Below the pieces are notes generated by a model that searched no databases, was not told the origin of the DNA, and saw only the letters and a program-made list of their open reading frames with translations. A stretch of DNA of 64,000 bases. Origin: Selenomonadaceae bacterium. GTDB taxonomy: Bacteria > Bacillota > Negativicutes > Selenomonadales > Selenomonadaceae. Positions 24,804-33,885 of the stretch are shown here, piece after piece. Positions within the stretch are counted from its first letter, which is position 1. The number at the start of each line of letters is the position of its first letter. Made by a program: the position numbers and the translations under genes. The stretch lies in NCBI GenBank assembly GCA_017427545.1, contig JAFRSO010000076.1, positions 1 to 64,000 on the forward strand. Reading direction: 5' to 3'.

Positions 24804-24829
24804 AAAGCTCGTCGAGAGGCGGGCTTTTT
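24804..24829 (+). terminator. Terminator after tRNA-Phe
   Basis: AAAGCTCG pairs with CGGGCTTT across an eight-base loop, followed by T residues. It would end the tRNA/secreted-protein transcript. Confidence 0.75.
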
Positions 24830-24876
24830 GCGTTGGAGAGATGAAAAATTTTCCGAACAATTTTTATGAAAAATAT

Positions 24877-24904
24877 TTGAATAAACCTTCGCGCATGATA
24901 TAAT
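24877..24904 (+). promoter_or_regulatory. Predicted promoter of the tatA-like/tolC genes
   Basis: TTGAAT, 16-nt spacer, perfect TATAAT, 29 nt before the start codon at 24934. Confidence 0.6.
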
Positions 24905-24933
24905 GGCGGCGAAAAATTTTTGGAGTGATTAAA

Positions 24934-25344
24934 ATGTTTGGGATAGGTGCGGGAGAATTCATAGTAATTTTAATCGTCGGGCTGATAGTATTCGGGCCGA
25001 GTAAATTGCCGGAAGTGGGACGGGCAATCGGCAAGGGCTTAAGGGAATTTCGCAAGGCGCAAGCGGCACTTTCCGCAACGCTCAACGAGCCTTTGGAGTC
25101 CGAAAAAAAATCTTCGTCCGCTGAAAAAATTTCCGAGGAAAAAAATACAACTACTCCAACCGTGACGGCCGATGATGTTATAAATCTGGCCAAAGAAAAA
25201 CCGCTTGTCAAGGAGAGCCATCATGAGAAAGTTTTTAACGACAATCCTAACAACGCTGCTGCTAACGACGCCGGCGCAAGCAATGCCGGTACATCAAGCA
25301 GTTCAAACGGCACTGACAAACAATCCAAGCCTGCAGCGAACTGA
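24934..25344 (+). CDS. tatA: TatA/Hcf106-type translocase subunit with a long polar tail
   Basis: 136 residues from ATG 24934, with GGAG at a good distance. The first 50 residues are classic TatA: a short N-terminus FGIGAGEFIVILIVGLIVFGPSKLPE with the membrane helix and the FGP-K-LPE hinge, then an amphipathic helix GRAIGKGLREFRKAQAAL. The remaining 85 residues are polar and low in complexity (Lys/Glu/Ser, then Asn/Ala/Gly). The last 41 codons overlap the start of the tolC gene in another frame, so the tail may be a read-through past a lost stop. No tatC is present in the window. Confidence 0.85.
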   Translation: MFGIGAGEFIVILIVGLIVFGPSKLPEVGRAIGKGLREFRKAQAALSATLNEPLESEKKSSSAEKISEEKNTTTPTVTADDVINLAKEKPLVKESHHEKVFNDNPNNAAANDAGASNAGTSSSSNGTDKQSKPAAN

Positions 25345-26476
25345 ACAGTCAATCCGCGTCGCCGAAGAGTCATTAAAATTTGCACGAGGTCGAAAGGGCG
25401 TATCGTTGAATGCGTCGGGAGGAATGAGCGCGTCGAAGACTGAAGGCGTCGAAACTTCCGAGCGGGTGTCGACGGGATTAAGTGCGTCGTTGCCATTGTA
25501 TTCGGGCAGGCGGCTTGAGTCGGCGATAAAGGCGGCGGAGTTGGACATTGCAATTTCAAAACTGACTTTTTCGCAGGCGCAGGACGATTTGATTTATCAG
25601 GTGGTCACGGCTTACGTCAACGCGCTGGAAAATTTAGCAACGTCGCGGGTCGATTTGGAGACTGAAAAAAATTTATACGAGCATGAACGAATGATAACCG
25701 CACAATTTGCCGCGGGAGCTAAGGCGAAGTTGGATTTGCTCCGTGCGCAGGTTGAGACTAGTAATGCCCTTCAAACCGCTGCACGTTCGCAAGCCTCCTA
25801 CGAAGTTGCGTTGACGACTTTGGCGGCAATCATGTCAACGGATTCAATCGCGAACTTGACGGTTGAAGATTTTGAGATTCACCCGACACTTGACGACGTG
25901 GAAAAATATTTGACTGAAGCGGACGAAAATCGGCTTGACTTGCAGGCGGATGCGCTTAGAATTGAGCAAGGTGAAGTCAACGTCACGAACGCAAAATCCG
26001 GTTGGTTGCCGGAACTTTCAGCGAGCGTCGGGACGAATTTAAATGCGCAGTCGCATGAATGGCACTTCACGCCGGACGCTTCAGCGGGAATTTCTGCGTC
26101 GTGGAACATTTTTGACAGCGGCATAACGCGTGCGGAAGTTGAATCGGCAAAAGTCGAAGTCGAACGGCTCAAGCTTGCAATGGACGCCGATATTGACGCG
26201 ATTCACGAGGACGTTGTCACGGCTTATAAAAATTTGCGGATTGCCCTGTTGAGATTTTCGACGACGCAAAAAATTGTTGACATTGCCGAGGAGCAACGCT
26301 ACATTGCCACGGAAAAATATAATGCCGGCGAAGGGATTTTGCTTGACGTGCTGGACGCGGAACTTGCCCTTTCGACCGCCAAGAAAAATAATGTCAGTGC
26401 TCGTTACGACGTGATGCGTTATAGTTTCGATCTTGCCCATGCTGTCGGCGACACGATGAAAGCAATTAGGGGTTAG
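25223..26476 (+). CDS. TolC-family outer-membrane efflux protein
   Basis: 417 residues from ATG 25223, with AAGGAGAG upstream. The signal peptide RKFLTTILTTLLLTTPAQA is followed by the typical first helix AVQTALTNNPSLQRTEQSIR. Two TolC repeats follow, each with long helices and beta segments (GVSLNASGGMSASKT and GWLPELSASVGTNLNAQ), and a last helix NAGEGILLDVLDAELALSTA. It should form the outer-membrane channel of a tripartite pump. Because of the overlap, 122 nt of its 5' end are also the tatA-like tail. It is likely to serve the adaptor gene downstream and perhaps the AcrAB pump. Confidence 0.9.
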   Translation: MRKFLTTILTTLLLTTPAQAMPVHQAVQTALTNNPSLQRTEQSIRVAEESLKFARGRKGVSLNASGGMSASKTEGVETSERVSTGLSASLPLYSGRRLESAIKAAELDIAISKLTFSQAQDDLIYQVVTAYVNALENLATSRVDLETEKNLYEHERMITAQFAAGAKAKLDLLRAQVETSNALQTAARSQASYEVALTTLAAIMSTDSIANLTVEDFEIHPTLDDVEKYLTEADENRLDLQADALRIEQGEVNVTNAKSGWLPELSASVGTNLNAQSHEWHFTPDASAGISASWNIFDSGITRAEVESAKVEVERLKLAMDADIDAIHEDVVTAYKNLRIALLRFSTTQKIVDIAEEQRYIATEKYNAGEGILLDVLDAELALSTAKKNNVSARYDVMRYSFDLAHAVGDTMKAIRG

Positions 26477-26735
26477 GGGCGTGTTGAATGACTATTCCGT
26501 GGCGGGTAATTTCTTTTGTATTTTAGATCTACTTTTTCTTTGCGTGTCCAAAGAAAAAGTAGCAAAAAGAAAAGACACCTCGCAGGGGCGTTAGTACTCA
26601 TGATTCTAACGTTACGATAACCCGCAAGGTAAAGTTGCCCGCAGACTTCGCGTCACGCTCAGTGCGCGGGCTTAGCCGTCATCCTTGACGGCTTCAAAAA
26701 AACTACTCCCTAATCCCTGTTCCCCAATCCCTACA
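26466..26735 (+). repeat. Dispersed intergenic element, copy C (full length), with flanking 7-mers
   Basis: The core, 26480-26694, is the reverse complement of copy A. It contains a near-perfect internal hairpin CTACTTTTTCTTTG (26529-26542) / CAAAGAAAAAGTAG (26549-26562) and ends with GCCGTCAT-CTTGACGGC. Outside the core, the left side has ATTAGGGGTTAGGGG and the right side CCCTAATCCCTGTTCCCCAATCCC, again facing 7-mer arms. It fills the 271-nt gap between the tolC and adaptor genes. Confidence 0.8.
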
Positions 26736-26747
26736 AAGGAGTTAATT

Positions 26748-27887
26748 ATGAAGTGGAAAATTTTAATTGTTGCGGTTCTGATAATCGGCGCGGCGGTCGG
26801 CTACAACTTTTACAACGAGAAAATTGTTGCCGAGACTACGAAAACTTATGAGACAGAAAAAGTTGTGCGCATGGACTTGACTAAAACCGTTTCGGCGACG
26901 GGCACGATTCAGCCTCGCGACAGCGTTGAAGTCAGCGGCAAAGTTACTGCTCGAATTCAAGAAATTTTGGTTGAGGAAAATGATCACGTCACGGAAGGTC
27001 AAATCGTGGCGATTCTCGACGGCAAGGATTATCAGGCGCAACTCGATCAGGCGAATTTTACGTTGACGAACGCTAAGCAAAAACTTACGCGGACGGAACG
27101 ACTTTATCAAATCGGCGCAAAGTCTTTGGAGGAATTGCAGGACGCGCAGTACGAATACGACCGTGCGAAATCTGCGGTGGATCTTGCCGAAGATAACGTC
27201 AATCAAACCGTGATAACTGCCCCGATGGACGGCGTGGTTGTCGGTGAGCCGAAGACGCCCGGTACAATGGCGGTTCAAGGTTCGACAAATCCGACAGTCA
27301 TCATGCGCATTGCCGACTTGAGTGAAAAGCTTGTCAAGGCGAAAGTTGATGAGACAGATATTGGAAGTGTCAGGGTTGGTGAGCGGGCGACGTTCACGGT
27401 TGACGCTTATCCCGACAAAACTTTTCGCGCGGAGGTTATGAAAATTTCTCAAACCGATACCGCAAATTCATGGGACACGAATTCTACGACGACGAGTTCA
27501 TCAAACTCAAGCAACGCCGTAATTTATTATTACGTGACGTTCAGTGCTCCCGACGAAGAAAATCTTTTGCTGCCCGCCATGACTGCGCGATTGGACATCA
27601 TTACCGGTCAAGTTCAAGACGCGCTGTGTGTGCCGATTGACGCGCTCAAAACTGACGCTCAAGGTTCCTACGTCGAACGAATCACTAAGGACGCTCAAGG
27701 TAAAGACGTTGCCGAAAAAGTTTACATAACGGTCGGGCTTTACGGTGAGGAATTTGTCGAGGTCACGGGCGGCAATTTAAATCCCGGCGATGACGTTTCC
27801 ACGACCTATGAGGCCGCTGAAAAGAAACCTGCTACTCAAGGCGGTATGATGGGTGGCGGAAGGCGCATGGGGCCTCCTCCAATGTAA
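26748..27887 (+). CDS. MacA-like periplasmic adaptor (membrane fusion protein)
   Basis: 379 residues from ATG 26748, with AAAGGAG upstream. An N-terminal membrane anchor (ILIVAVLIIGAAVGYNFY) is followed by a barrel-sandwich/lipoyl part (GTIQPRDSVEVSGKVTARIQ), a helical hairpin (about 105-165) and beta-barrel domains, with an insert rich in Ser/Thr/Asn near residue 245. The end is Gly/Met/Pro-rich. Adaptors of this type normally pair with an ABC transporter MacB and TolC. Here tolC is upstream but the next gene is a ClC protein, and no MacB is present in the window. The transported substrate is unknown. Confidence 0.88.
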   Translation: MKWKILIVAVLIIGAAVGYNFYNEKIVAETTKTYETEKVVRMDLTKTVSATGTIQPRDSVEVSGKVTARIQEILVEENDHVTEGQIVAILDGKDYQAQLDQANFTLTNAKQKLTRTERLYQIGAKSLEELQDAQYEYDRAKSAVDLAEDNVNQTVITAPMDGVVVGEPKTPGTMAVQGSTNPTVIMRIADLSEKLVKAKVDETDIGSVRVGERATFTVDAYPDKTFRAEVMKISQTDTANSWDTNSTTTSSSNSSNAVIYYYVTFSAPDEENLLLPAMTARLDIITGQVQDALCVPIDALKTDAQGSYVERITKDAQGKDVAEKVYITVGLYGEEFVEVTGGNLNPGDDVSTTYEAAEKKPATQGGMMGGGRRMGPPPM

Positions 27888-27891
27888 GGGC

Positions 27892-29277
27892 GTGAAAATT
27901 TTGTTGAGTACAAGGCGGCTCCTGCGAGTCCGATTATTTTTGGAAGGCGCAGCAGTCGGAATTTTTACGGGCGTAATTGTTGCGGCTTTGAGATTTTTAT
28001 TGGACGAGGCGGACATTTATCGCCCGATAATTTTTTCATACGTCGACAGCTGGGGAAGATTTTTTTTGGCAATCGGCGTGATGATTTTGCTTGCAATGAT
28101 TTTGTCGCGGGCAGTGAATTTCGACGCACAAGTTGCGGGCAGCGGCATACCTCAACTGAAAGGAATTTTGCAGGGGCGCGCTAAAATGGTTAAGCCGTTC
28201 AGATTGTTGGCGGTGAAATTTTTCGCAACGGTAATGGCAATCGGCGCGGGCATGAGTTTGGGTAGAGCGGGAATCAGCGTACAATTCGGCGCGGCAATCG
28301 GAAATTTTTTCTCGAAGATAATTTACCCGAAGAATCATCATCACGAGGCGGTTGAGGGAAATTTTTTGCTGACAGCGGGAGCCGGTGCAGGTTTGGCAGC
28401 AATATTCAACGCGCCGCTTGCAGGAGTGATTTTCTGCATTGAGGAACTTCGCAAAAGATTTTCGCAAGAAATTTTAATCGCGGCAGTGACGGCGGCAATC
28501 ATGGCGTCATTCGTCGTGAAAATGGTATTCGGCGTGCGGCCGGTCTTCGAGACAATCACAGCGACGCCGCTCAACATTCCAATCGTAACAACCATGCCGA
28601 CATTGGAAATGATTATAAGTTTATCGGAAGCTCCGCTGAAATTCGCCGCGTTATTCCTATTGCTCGGAGTACTTTGCGGGGGATTGGGCGCATTTTTCTC
28701 GAAGGCGTTAATTTTCGCGCTCAACACTTACGACCGATTGAAAATTTTCGGCGTGAAAAAATTCGCGATACCGCTACTGCTTGCGATACCGCTCGGCGTT
28801 GAATTGCCGCAAGTACTCGGTTGCGGAAATGTTTTGGTCGACGAAATTTTAATCTCGCACGCCGCGTTGAGTATGCTGATAATTTTAATCGCGGGAAAAA
28901 TTTTATATACGCTGATTTGTTTCGGGACGAATGCACCCGGCGGATTATTTTTACCGGTACTTGTTATCGGCGCATTATTCGGAAATATTTTCGCGCGAGT
29001 CGGCAACAGCTTACATCTTTTCACGGCGGATTGGACGACGCTTTTTATAATCTTCGGCATGGCGGCATTTTTCGCGGCAGTTGTCAAAACTCCCGTAACC
29101 GGCTCGATTTTGATTATGGAGCTGACGGGGCAATTTGAACACCTCGTCGGCTTGATAGTCGTTTCGGGCACGGCGTTTTTAATTTCGGATTTATGCGGCG
29201 GCGAACCGATTTTTTCGGCACTGCTTGAACGTTCGCAAAATAAAAAAATCGCCGAGCATTTTCAGCCCGACGATTAA
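27892..29277 (+). CDS. ClC-family chloride transporter/channel lacking the gating glutamate
   Basis: 461 residues if GTG 27892 is used; TTG 27901 or 27904 is also possible since AAGGGCGTGA is the only ribosome-binding site. The multi-helix membrane protein has ClC motifs GSGIPQLKG (83-91), GMSLGRAGISVQFGAA (about 120-135) and GGLFLPVLVIGALFG. The second motif is normally GREGP with the external gating Glu; here it is GRAGI with Ala126. The inner proton Glu is kept (IEEL, Glu185), and the central Tyr appears as Phe in EPIFSALL. No CBS domains follow. This pattern suggests uncoupled, channel-like chloride movement (inference). Confidence 0.9.
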   Translation: MKILLSTRRLLRVRLFLEGAAVGIFTGVIVAALRFLLDEADIYRPIIFSYVDSWGRFFLAIGVMILLAMILSRAVNFDAQVAGSGIPQLKGILQGRAKMVKPFRLLAVKFFATVMAIGAGMSLGRAGISVQFGAAIGNFFSKIIYPKNHHHEAVEGNFLLTAGAGAGLAAIFNAPLAGVIFCIEELRKRFSQEILIAAVTAAIMASFVVKMVFGVRPVFETITATPLNIPIVTTMPTLEMIISLSEAPLKFAALFLLLGVLCGGLGAFFSKALIFALNTYDRLKIFGVKKFAIPLLLAIPLGVELPQVLGCGNVLVDEILISHAALSMLIILIAGKILYTLICFGTNAPGGLFLPVLVIGALFGNIFARVGNSLHLFTADWTTLFIIFGMAAFFAAVVKTPVTGSILIMELTGQFEHLVGLIVVSGTAFLISDLCGGEPIFSALLERSQNKKIAEHFQPDD

Positions 29278-29283
29278 AATTTT

Positions 29284-32200
29284 TCACATGTAATCGATTG
29301 AAGATTTCTGCTTCTCTTGCTTCATGAAACCGAGTTTCTTGGCGAACCATTCGGTTATGACGAACAGCACGGGGATAACGAAAATTCCCAACGTCGTGGC
29401 AAATAACATTCCTCCGACGACAGCCACGCCCATTCCGTTACGAGCCGCCGAACCTGCACCCGTCGCCACTGCCAACGGTAAGCAGCCGATTATAAATGCA
29501 AACGACGTCATCAAAATTGGGCGAAGTCGCAAGCCTGCCGCCGCGATTGCCGCCTTAACCGGTGTCATGCCTCTGTCAACGCGAACTTTTGCGAACTCGA
29601 CGATTAAGATTGCATTTTTCGCCGCGAGACCAATTATCATGATTACTCCGATTTGCATATAAACCGAATCTTGCAGCCCCGCATTTTGTTGACCGTTGTT
29701 GAGCAATGCCTCAAGCCACGCCATGAAATATTCCGAGAAGACTGCTCCGAAAAGTCCTGTCGGAACGCTGAGCAAGACTGCATACGGCACGCTCCAACTT
29801 TCATACAGCGCGGCGAGCATCAAGAATACGAATACCAATGCCAGTGCCAAGACTTGTCCCGTGGAGCTGGCAGCTTTTTTCTCTTCACGAGACTGCCCCG
29901 ACCACTCGATATTGAATCCGACGCCGGCCTCCTCATTGACGATTTCCTCAATGGCATTCATCGCTTGACCGGAAGAATATCCCGCGCCCGCGTTACCCTG
30001 AATCGTCACTGCGCGAGCAGCATTGAATCTTGAAATTTGCGTCGGGCCGGTAGAAAGTTTCGGCGTGATTAAACTCATGAGCGGAACCATTTGCCCGCCC
30101 GAACCTTTTACGAAAACGAATCTTGCGCAGTCAGCCTCCGAACGATAAAGCACGTCCGATTGAAGCATAACTTTGTAAGTGCGCCCAAATTTATTGAAGT
30201 CATTGACTTGCATACCGCCGAAGTTGACTTGCAGAGCCGTGAACACGTCCGCCAAATTTACGCCGAGAAGTTTAACTTTTTCGCGGTCAATTTCATACTC
30301 GACGGTTGGCGAGGCAATGTTAAAAGTCGTGCGGACGCCTTGCATTTCGGGACGCTGATTAGCCTTGCCGACAATTTTTTTCGTCAGCGCGTCAAGTTCC
30401 TCATCCGTGTGACCTGCCATGTCTTGAAGTTGCATTGACCAGCCGCCGACGTTGCCGAGTCCGGGGAGTGCCGGCGGGTTGAAGGCGATAACCTGCGCCT
30501 CGGGAACAGTCATTGCGCCGAGCCTGAACATCGTCCTGATACACGCGTTGACGGACGCATCTTTACCGCGTTTAGTCCAATCCTCAAGGCCGCAAACGAT
30601 AATGCCCGCGCTGGGTTTCGCGCCGAATGACAGAATATCAAAGCCCGTGACCATCATGCAGTTTTTCAAGCCGGGCATTTCCTTCATAACCGCGCCGCCG
30701 AGTTTATCAATCGTCTCGACGGTGTGATTCATCGAAGTACCTTCGGGCAAGTTTATCGACGTGAAGAAATAACCTTGATCCTCTTCAGGCACGAATGTCG
30801 ACGGGAGCCGCTGATAAATCATCCACGTGCAGCCGAGGATAATCACCAGGAAAATTACTGCGAGCTTGGAGCGTTTGATAAATGCCGCGACGATTCCGAC
30901 GTAAGAATTTTTCGTGCGGTCGAACCAGTTGTTGAAGCCATCAAAGAATTTATCGAAGAAGCCTTTCTTTTTATTGGGATCTTTCGGCTTGAGAATCATG
31001 GCGCAAAGTGCCGGCGTTAACGTCAATGCGACGAATGCCGACAAGCCCATTGAGATTGCGATTGTCAAGGCGAACTGTCGATACAAAACGCCCATCATGC
31101 CGCCCAAAAATGCGACGGGTACGAACACTGCCGCCAATACAAATGCAATCGCGACGACCGGCCCTTGAACTTCGTCCATAGCGCGTTCAGTTGCGTCGAC
31201 AGGTTGAAGCCCCTCTTCCATGTGGTGTTCGACGTTTTCAATGACAACTATTGCGTCGTCGACGACAAGTCCGATTGCCAACACCATTGCGAAAAGCGTC
31301 AGCGTGTTGATTGAAAAGTCGAGGACGATAAATGCCGCGAATGTTCCGATTAATGATACCGGCACTGCCAGCAGCGGAATTAACGTTGCCCGCCAACTTT
31401 GCAGGAAGACGAAAATTACCAATACGACGAGCAGTAACGCTTCAATGAATGTGTGAGCAACCTCTTCGATTGAGGCGCGGATATAATCTGTGCTGTCGAA
31501 AATTTCGCTGATGAAAAGATTCGGCGGGAGATTCGGGCGTTGACGTTCGATAATGTCTTGTACGCCGCGGACAGTCGTCATAGCGTTGGCGTCGGAGGTG
31601 AGCTGAATGCCGAAACCTACAGCCGGATAGCCGTTGAACTTCGCGACGATATTATTGGCACGCTGCCCCGATTCAATTCGCGCAACATCTTTCATGTAAA
31701 CGAAAGTGCCGTCACTATTCGACTTGAGGATAATATTTTCAAACTGATCAATTTCAGTGAGACGCCCCTGAACTTTGCCGGTAAATTGTTTTTCCTGACC
31801 TTGAGCGAGAGGCATTGAACCGATTGTACCTGCCGCCGCTTGAAGGTTTTGTTCATTGATGGCGGATGAAACGTCGGAGACAGTCAAGTCATATTCGGCA
31901 AGTTTATCGGGATTGAGCCAAATGCGCATTGAATAATCCGAGCCGAAAATTTGAACATCACCGACGCCGCTGACGCGTTTAATTTCGTCCATGAGGTAAA
32001 TATCGGCGTAGTTTTTCATGAAGGCGCGGTCATATTCGCCGGTGGGAGAATACATTGACAGGAACAGTGCCATTTCATTTGACGCCTTGCGAGTGGTGAC
32101 GCCTTGACGCTGAACATCAGCAGGCAAGCTGGGACTTGCAATGGCGACGTTGTTTTGAACTTTAACGGAGTCCATATCGCCATCTGTGCCGACTTCAAAG

Positions 32201-32478
32201 ACGACCTGCAAGCTGTAACGCCCCGTGTCGTCGGAGTTGGAACTCATGTAGTCCATGCCGTCAGTACCGTTGACTTGCTGCTCAATTACCTGCGCGATTG
32301 TCTCATTGACGACGCTGGCATTTGCGCCCGTGTAAGTCGTGCTGACTGAAATTGTCGGCGGAGAGATTTGAGGATATTGCGCGATTGGAAGTTGAATTGC
32401 CGCGAGAATTCCGACGAGGGTAATTATCAAGGCAATGACTATCGCGAATATCGGTCGATGGATAAAGAATTTTGCCAA
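29284..32478 (-). CDS. AcrB-type RND multidrug efflux pump (HAE1 family)
   Basis: 1064 residues, the usual length for this class. Inner-membrane trimeric pump driven by protons. It starts with the standard FFIHRPIFAIVIALIITLVG and has 12 membrane helices in two halves with large periplasmic loops. The proton relay is intact: Asp407 and Asp408 in AIGLVVDDAIVVIENVEHH, in the same positions as E. coli AcrB. PVKAAIAAAGLRLRPILMTS marks the second half. It is 12 nt after the adaptor gene, in one operon on the minus strand. It converges with the ClC gene with only 6 nt between stops and no visible terminator. Confidence 0.95.
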   Translation of the reverse strand: MAKFFIHRPIFAIVIALIITLVGILAAIQLPIAQYPQISPPTISVSTTYTGANASVVNETIAQVIEQQVNGTDGMDYMSSNSDDTGRYSLQVVFEVGTDGDMDSVKVQNNVAIASPSLPADVQRQGVTTRKASNEMALFLSMYSPTGEYDRAFMKNYADIYLMDEIKRVSGVGDVQIFGSDYSMRIWLNPDKLAEYDLTVSDVSSAINEQNLQAAAGTIGSMPLAQGQEKQFTGKVQGRLTEIDQFENIILKSNSDGTFVYMKDVARIESGQRANNIVAKFNGYPAVGFGIQLTSDANAMTTVRGVQDIIERQRPNLPPNLFISEIFDSTDYIRASIEEVAHTFIEALLLVVLVIFVFLQSWRATLIPLLAVPVSLIGTFAAFIVLDFSINTLTLFAMVLAIGLVVDDAIVVIENVEHHMEEGLQPVDATERAMDEVQGPVVAIAFVLAAVFVPVAFLGGMMGVLYRQFALTIAISMGLSAFVALTLTPALCAMILKPKDPNKKKGFFDKFFDGFNNWFDRTKNSYVGIVAAFIKRSKLAVIFLVIILGCTWMIYQRLPSTFVPEEDQGYFFTSINLPEGTSMNHTVETIDKLGGAVMKEMPGLKNCMMVTGFDILSFGAKPSAGIIVCGLEDWTKRGKDASVNACIRTMFRLGAMTVPEAQVIAFNPPALPGLGNVGGWSMQLQDMAGHTDEELDALTKKIVGKANQRPEMQGVRTTFNIASPTVEYEIDREKVKLLGVNLADVFTALQVNFGGMQVNDFNKFGRTYKVMLQSDVLYRSEADCARFVFVKGSGGQMVPLMSLITPKLSTGPTQISRFNAARAVTIQGNAGAGYSSGQAMNAIEEIVNEEAGVGFNIEWSGQSREEKKAASSTGQVLALALVFVFLMLAALYESWSVPYAVLLSVPTGLFGAVFSEYFMAWLEALLNNGQQNAGLQDSVYMQIGVIMIIGLAAKNAILIVEFAKVRVDRGMTPVKAAIAAAGLRLRPILMTSFAFIIGCLPLAVATGAGSAARNGMGVAVVGGMLFATTLGIFVIPVLFVITEWFAKKLGFMKQEKQKSSIDYM

Positions 32479-32490
32479 GTCGTCGCCCCC

Positions 32491-33771
32491 TTACTTACTG
32501 CGCAAATTGTCGGGAGCATTGGGATTTTTATTTGGAGCGGTGAGACCTGCGTCCGCGTTATAAGTGCTGGTGACATTCGCCAAAGTGAAGCCCATTTCGC
32601 CCGGCGTGACAGTCTTAACGTCAAGTTCGACACCTTCGCGCAGATTCGTCAAGCCTTCGACAATGACGGTATCATTTGTGTTAATGCCGCTGTTGACGAC
32701 GAAATAACTGCCGACTTGATCGCCAAGCTCAACAGTTCTGGCTTCGGATTTATTTTCTGCGCCGACGACCATAACGAACGATTTGCCCAAAAGTTGTTGA
32801 ACGGCGCGTTGCGGAACTAAAATTGCGTTGGGAATAATTTCACCGGTTAATTTGATACGGGCGAACATGCCGGGCATCAAAAGTCCGCTGGGATTCGGAA
32901 AAATTGCTTTCATGATGAGTGAACCGGTACTGTTGGCAAGTTCGCGGTCAACTTCGACGATACGCCCCTCAAAAGGATATTCTTTACCGTCGGCAAGCGT
33001 TATCGTTACGTCAATCGGATTATGTTCGGATTGCATGTTCTGCACCGTCATGAAGTGCAGATAATCCGATTCACTGATTGAAAATTGCGCGAAGATTGGA
33101 TCCGGCGCTCCGAGTGTTACCAAAGTCGTTTGTCCTTGAGATACGAAAGTCCCGACTGCCACATCATCAACGCCGAGTTGCCCCGACATTGGCGCGTAAA
33201 TTCTCGTGTCTTCGAGATTTTCTTGCGCAGTCTTTAAAGCAGCTTGACAGGCATAAATCGCCGCCTCGTTAGCCTCGCATGTTGCCTCGTCAGCGCGAAC
33301 TTTTGCCGCTTGATTCGTAACGGCCTGTTCAGCAATCGCCGCCTCACTGAACAGTTGCTCATTGCGCCGCAAGTCCGTTAAAGAATTGTTGTAAGTTGCT
33401 ATCGACTGATTGAGCACAGCTTCAGCTTGAGCTAAATCGGCCTGCGCGCGAAGTACGGCGGATTGATATTGCCGCGCGTCAATTTGATAGAGGAGCTGCC
33501 CCGCCTCAACATATTGTCCGCCGACGATATATTTTTCCACGACGTTGCCTGAAACTTTCGATTGAATTTTGACTTCCTCCGTGCCGACCAAATGCCCTGC
33601 GTATTCACTGGCCAGCGGTGTATCGCGCTGAATAACTTTCATGGCTTTGACTTGCGCTTTTTGAACTTGCGCCTGCTGTTGACCTTTATCGCCGCCACAA
33701 CCGCCGAACACTATCGAAGACGCGGTGAAAATCGCCGCTATTGTCATCAATTTGGCTCTCGATAAAACCAC
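32491..33771 (-). CDS. AcrA-type periplasmic adaptor lipoprotein
   Basis: 426 residues from GTG 33771, with GGGAGGGG 5 nt upstream. The signal peptide ends in a lipobox VFGGC, so the protein is an inner-membrane-anchored lipoprotein. It has the lipoyl half-motifs (VKIQSKVSGNVVEKYIV and DTRIYAPMSGQLGVDDV), a long alpha-hairpin between them, and the beta-barrel segment FEGRIVEVDRELANSTGSL. It links AcrB to a TolC-like channel. No TetR-type regulator is adjacent, unlike many acrAB operons. Confidence 0.93.
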   Translation of the reverse strand: MVLSRAKLMTIAAIFTASSIVFGGCGGDKGQQQAQVQKAQVKAMKVIQRDTPLASEYAGHLVGTEEVKIQSKVSGNVVEKYIVGGQYVEAGQLLYQIDARQYQSAVLRAQADLAQAEAVLNQSIATYNNSLTDLRRNEQLFSEAAIAEQAVTNQAAKVRADEATCEANEAAIYACQAALKTAQENLEDTRIYAPMSGQLGVDDVAVGTFVSQGQTTLVTLGAPDPIFAQFSISESDYLHFMTVQNMQSEHNPIDVTITLADGKEYPFEGRIVEVDRELANSTGSLIMKAIFPNPSGLLMPGMFARIKLTGEIIPNAILVPQRAVQQLLGKSFVMVVGAENKSEARTVELGDQVGSYFVVNSGINTNDTVIVEGLTNLREGVELDVKTVTPGEMGFTLANVTSTYNADAGLTAPNKNPNAPDNLRSK

Positions 33772-33837
33772 TTCGACCCCTCCCGTTTCTTATAAAATTA
33801 CAAAAGAATTTTAAGGTTTTGTTAGCTAAATGTCAAT

Positions 33838-33866
33838 TTGAACTTACGCGAACAATGCGTTATAAT
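33838..33866 (+). promoter_or_regulatory. Predicted promoter of the folate operon
   Basis: TTGAAC, 17-nt spacer, TATAAT. The site decides the folP start: any codon upstream of about 33873 would lie before the transcript start. Confidence 0.75.
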
Positions 33867-33885
33867 GCGGGCGGGAGATGATGTC

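Noticed and set aside
26763-27452. A 229-codon open frame antisense to the MacA-like adaptor
   Set aside because: Shadow of a well-supported gene; product is rich in Arg/Asn/Phe without domain features.
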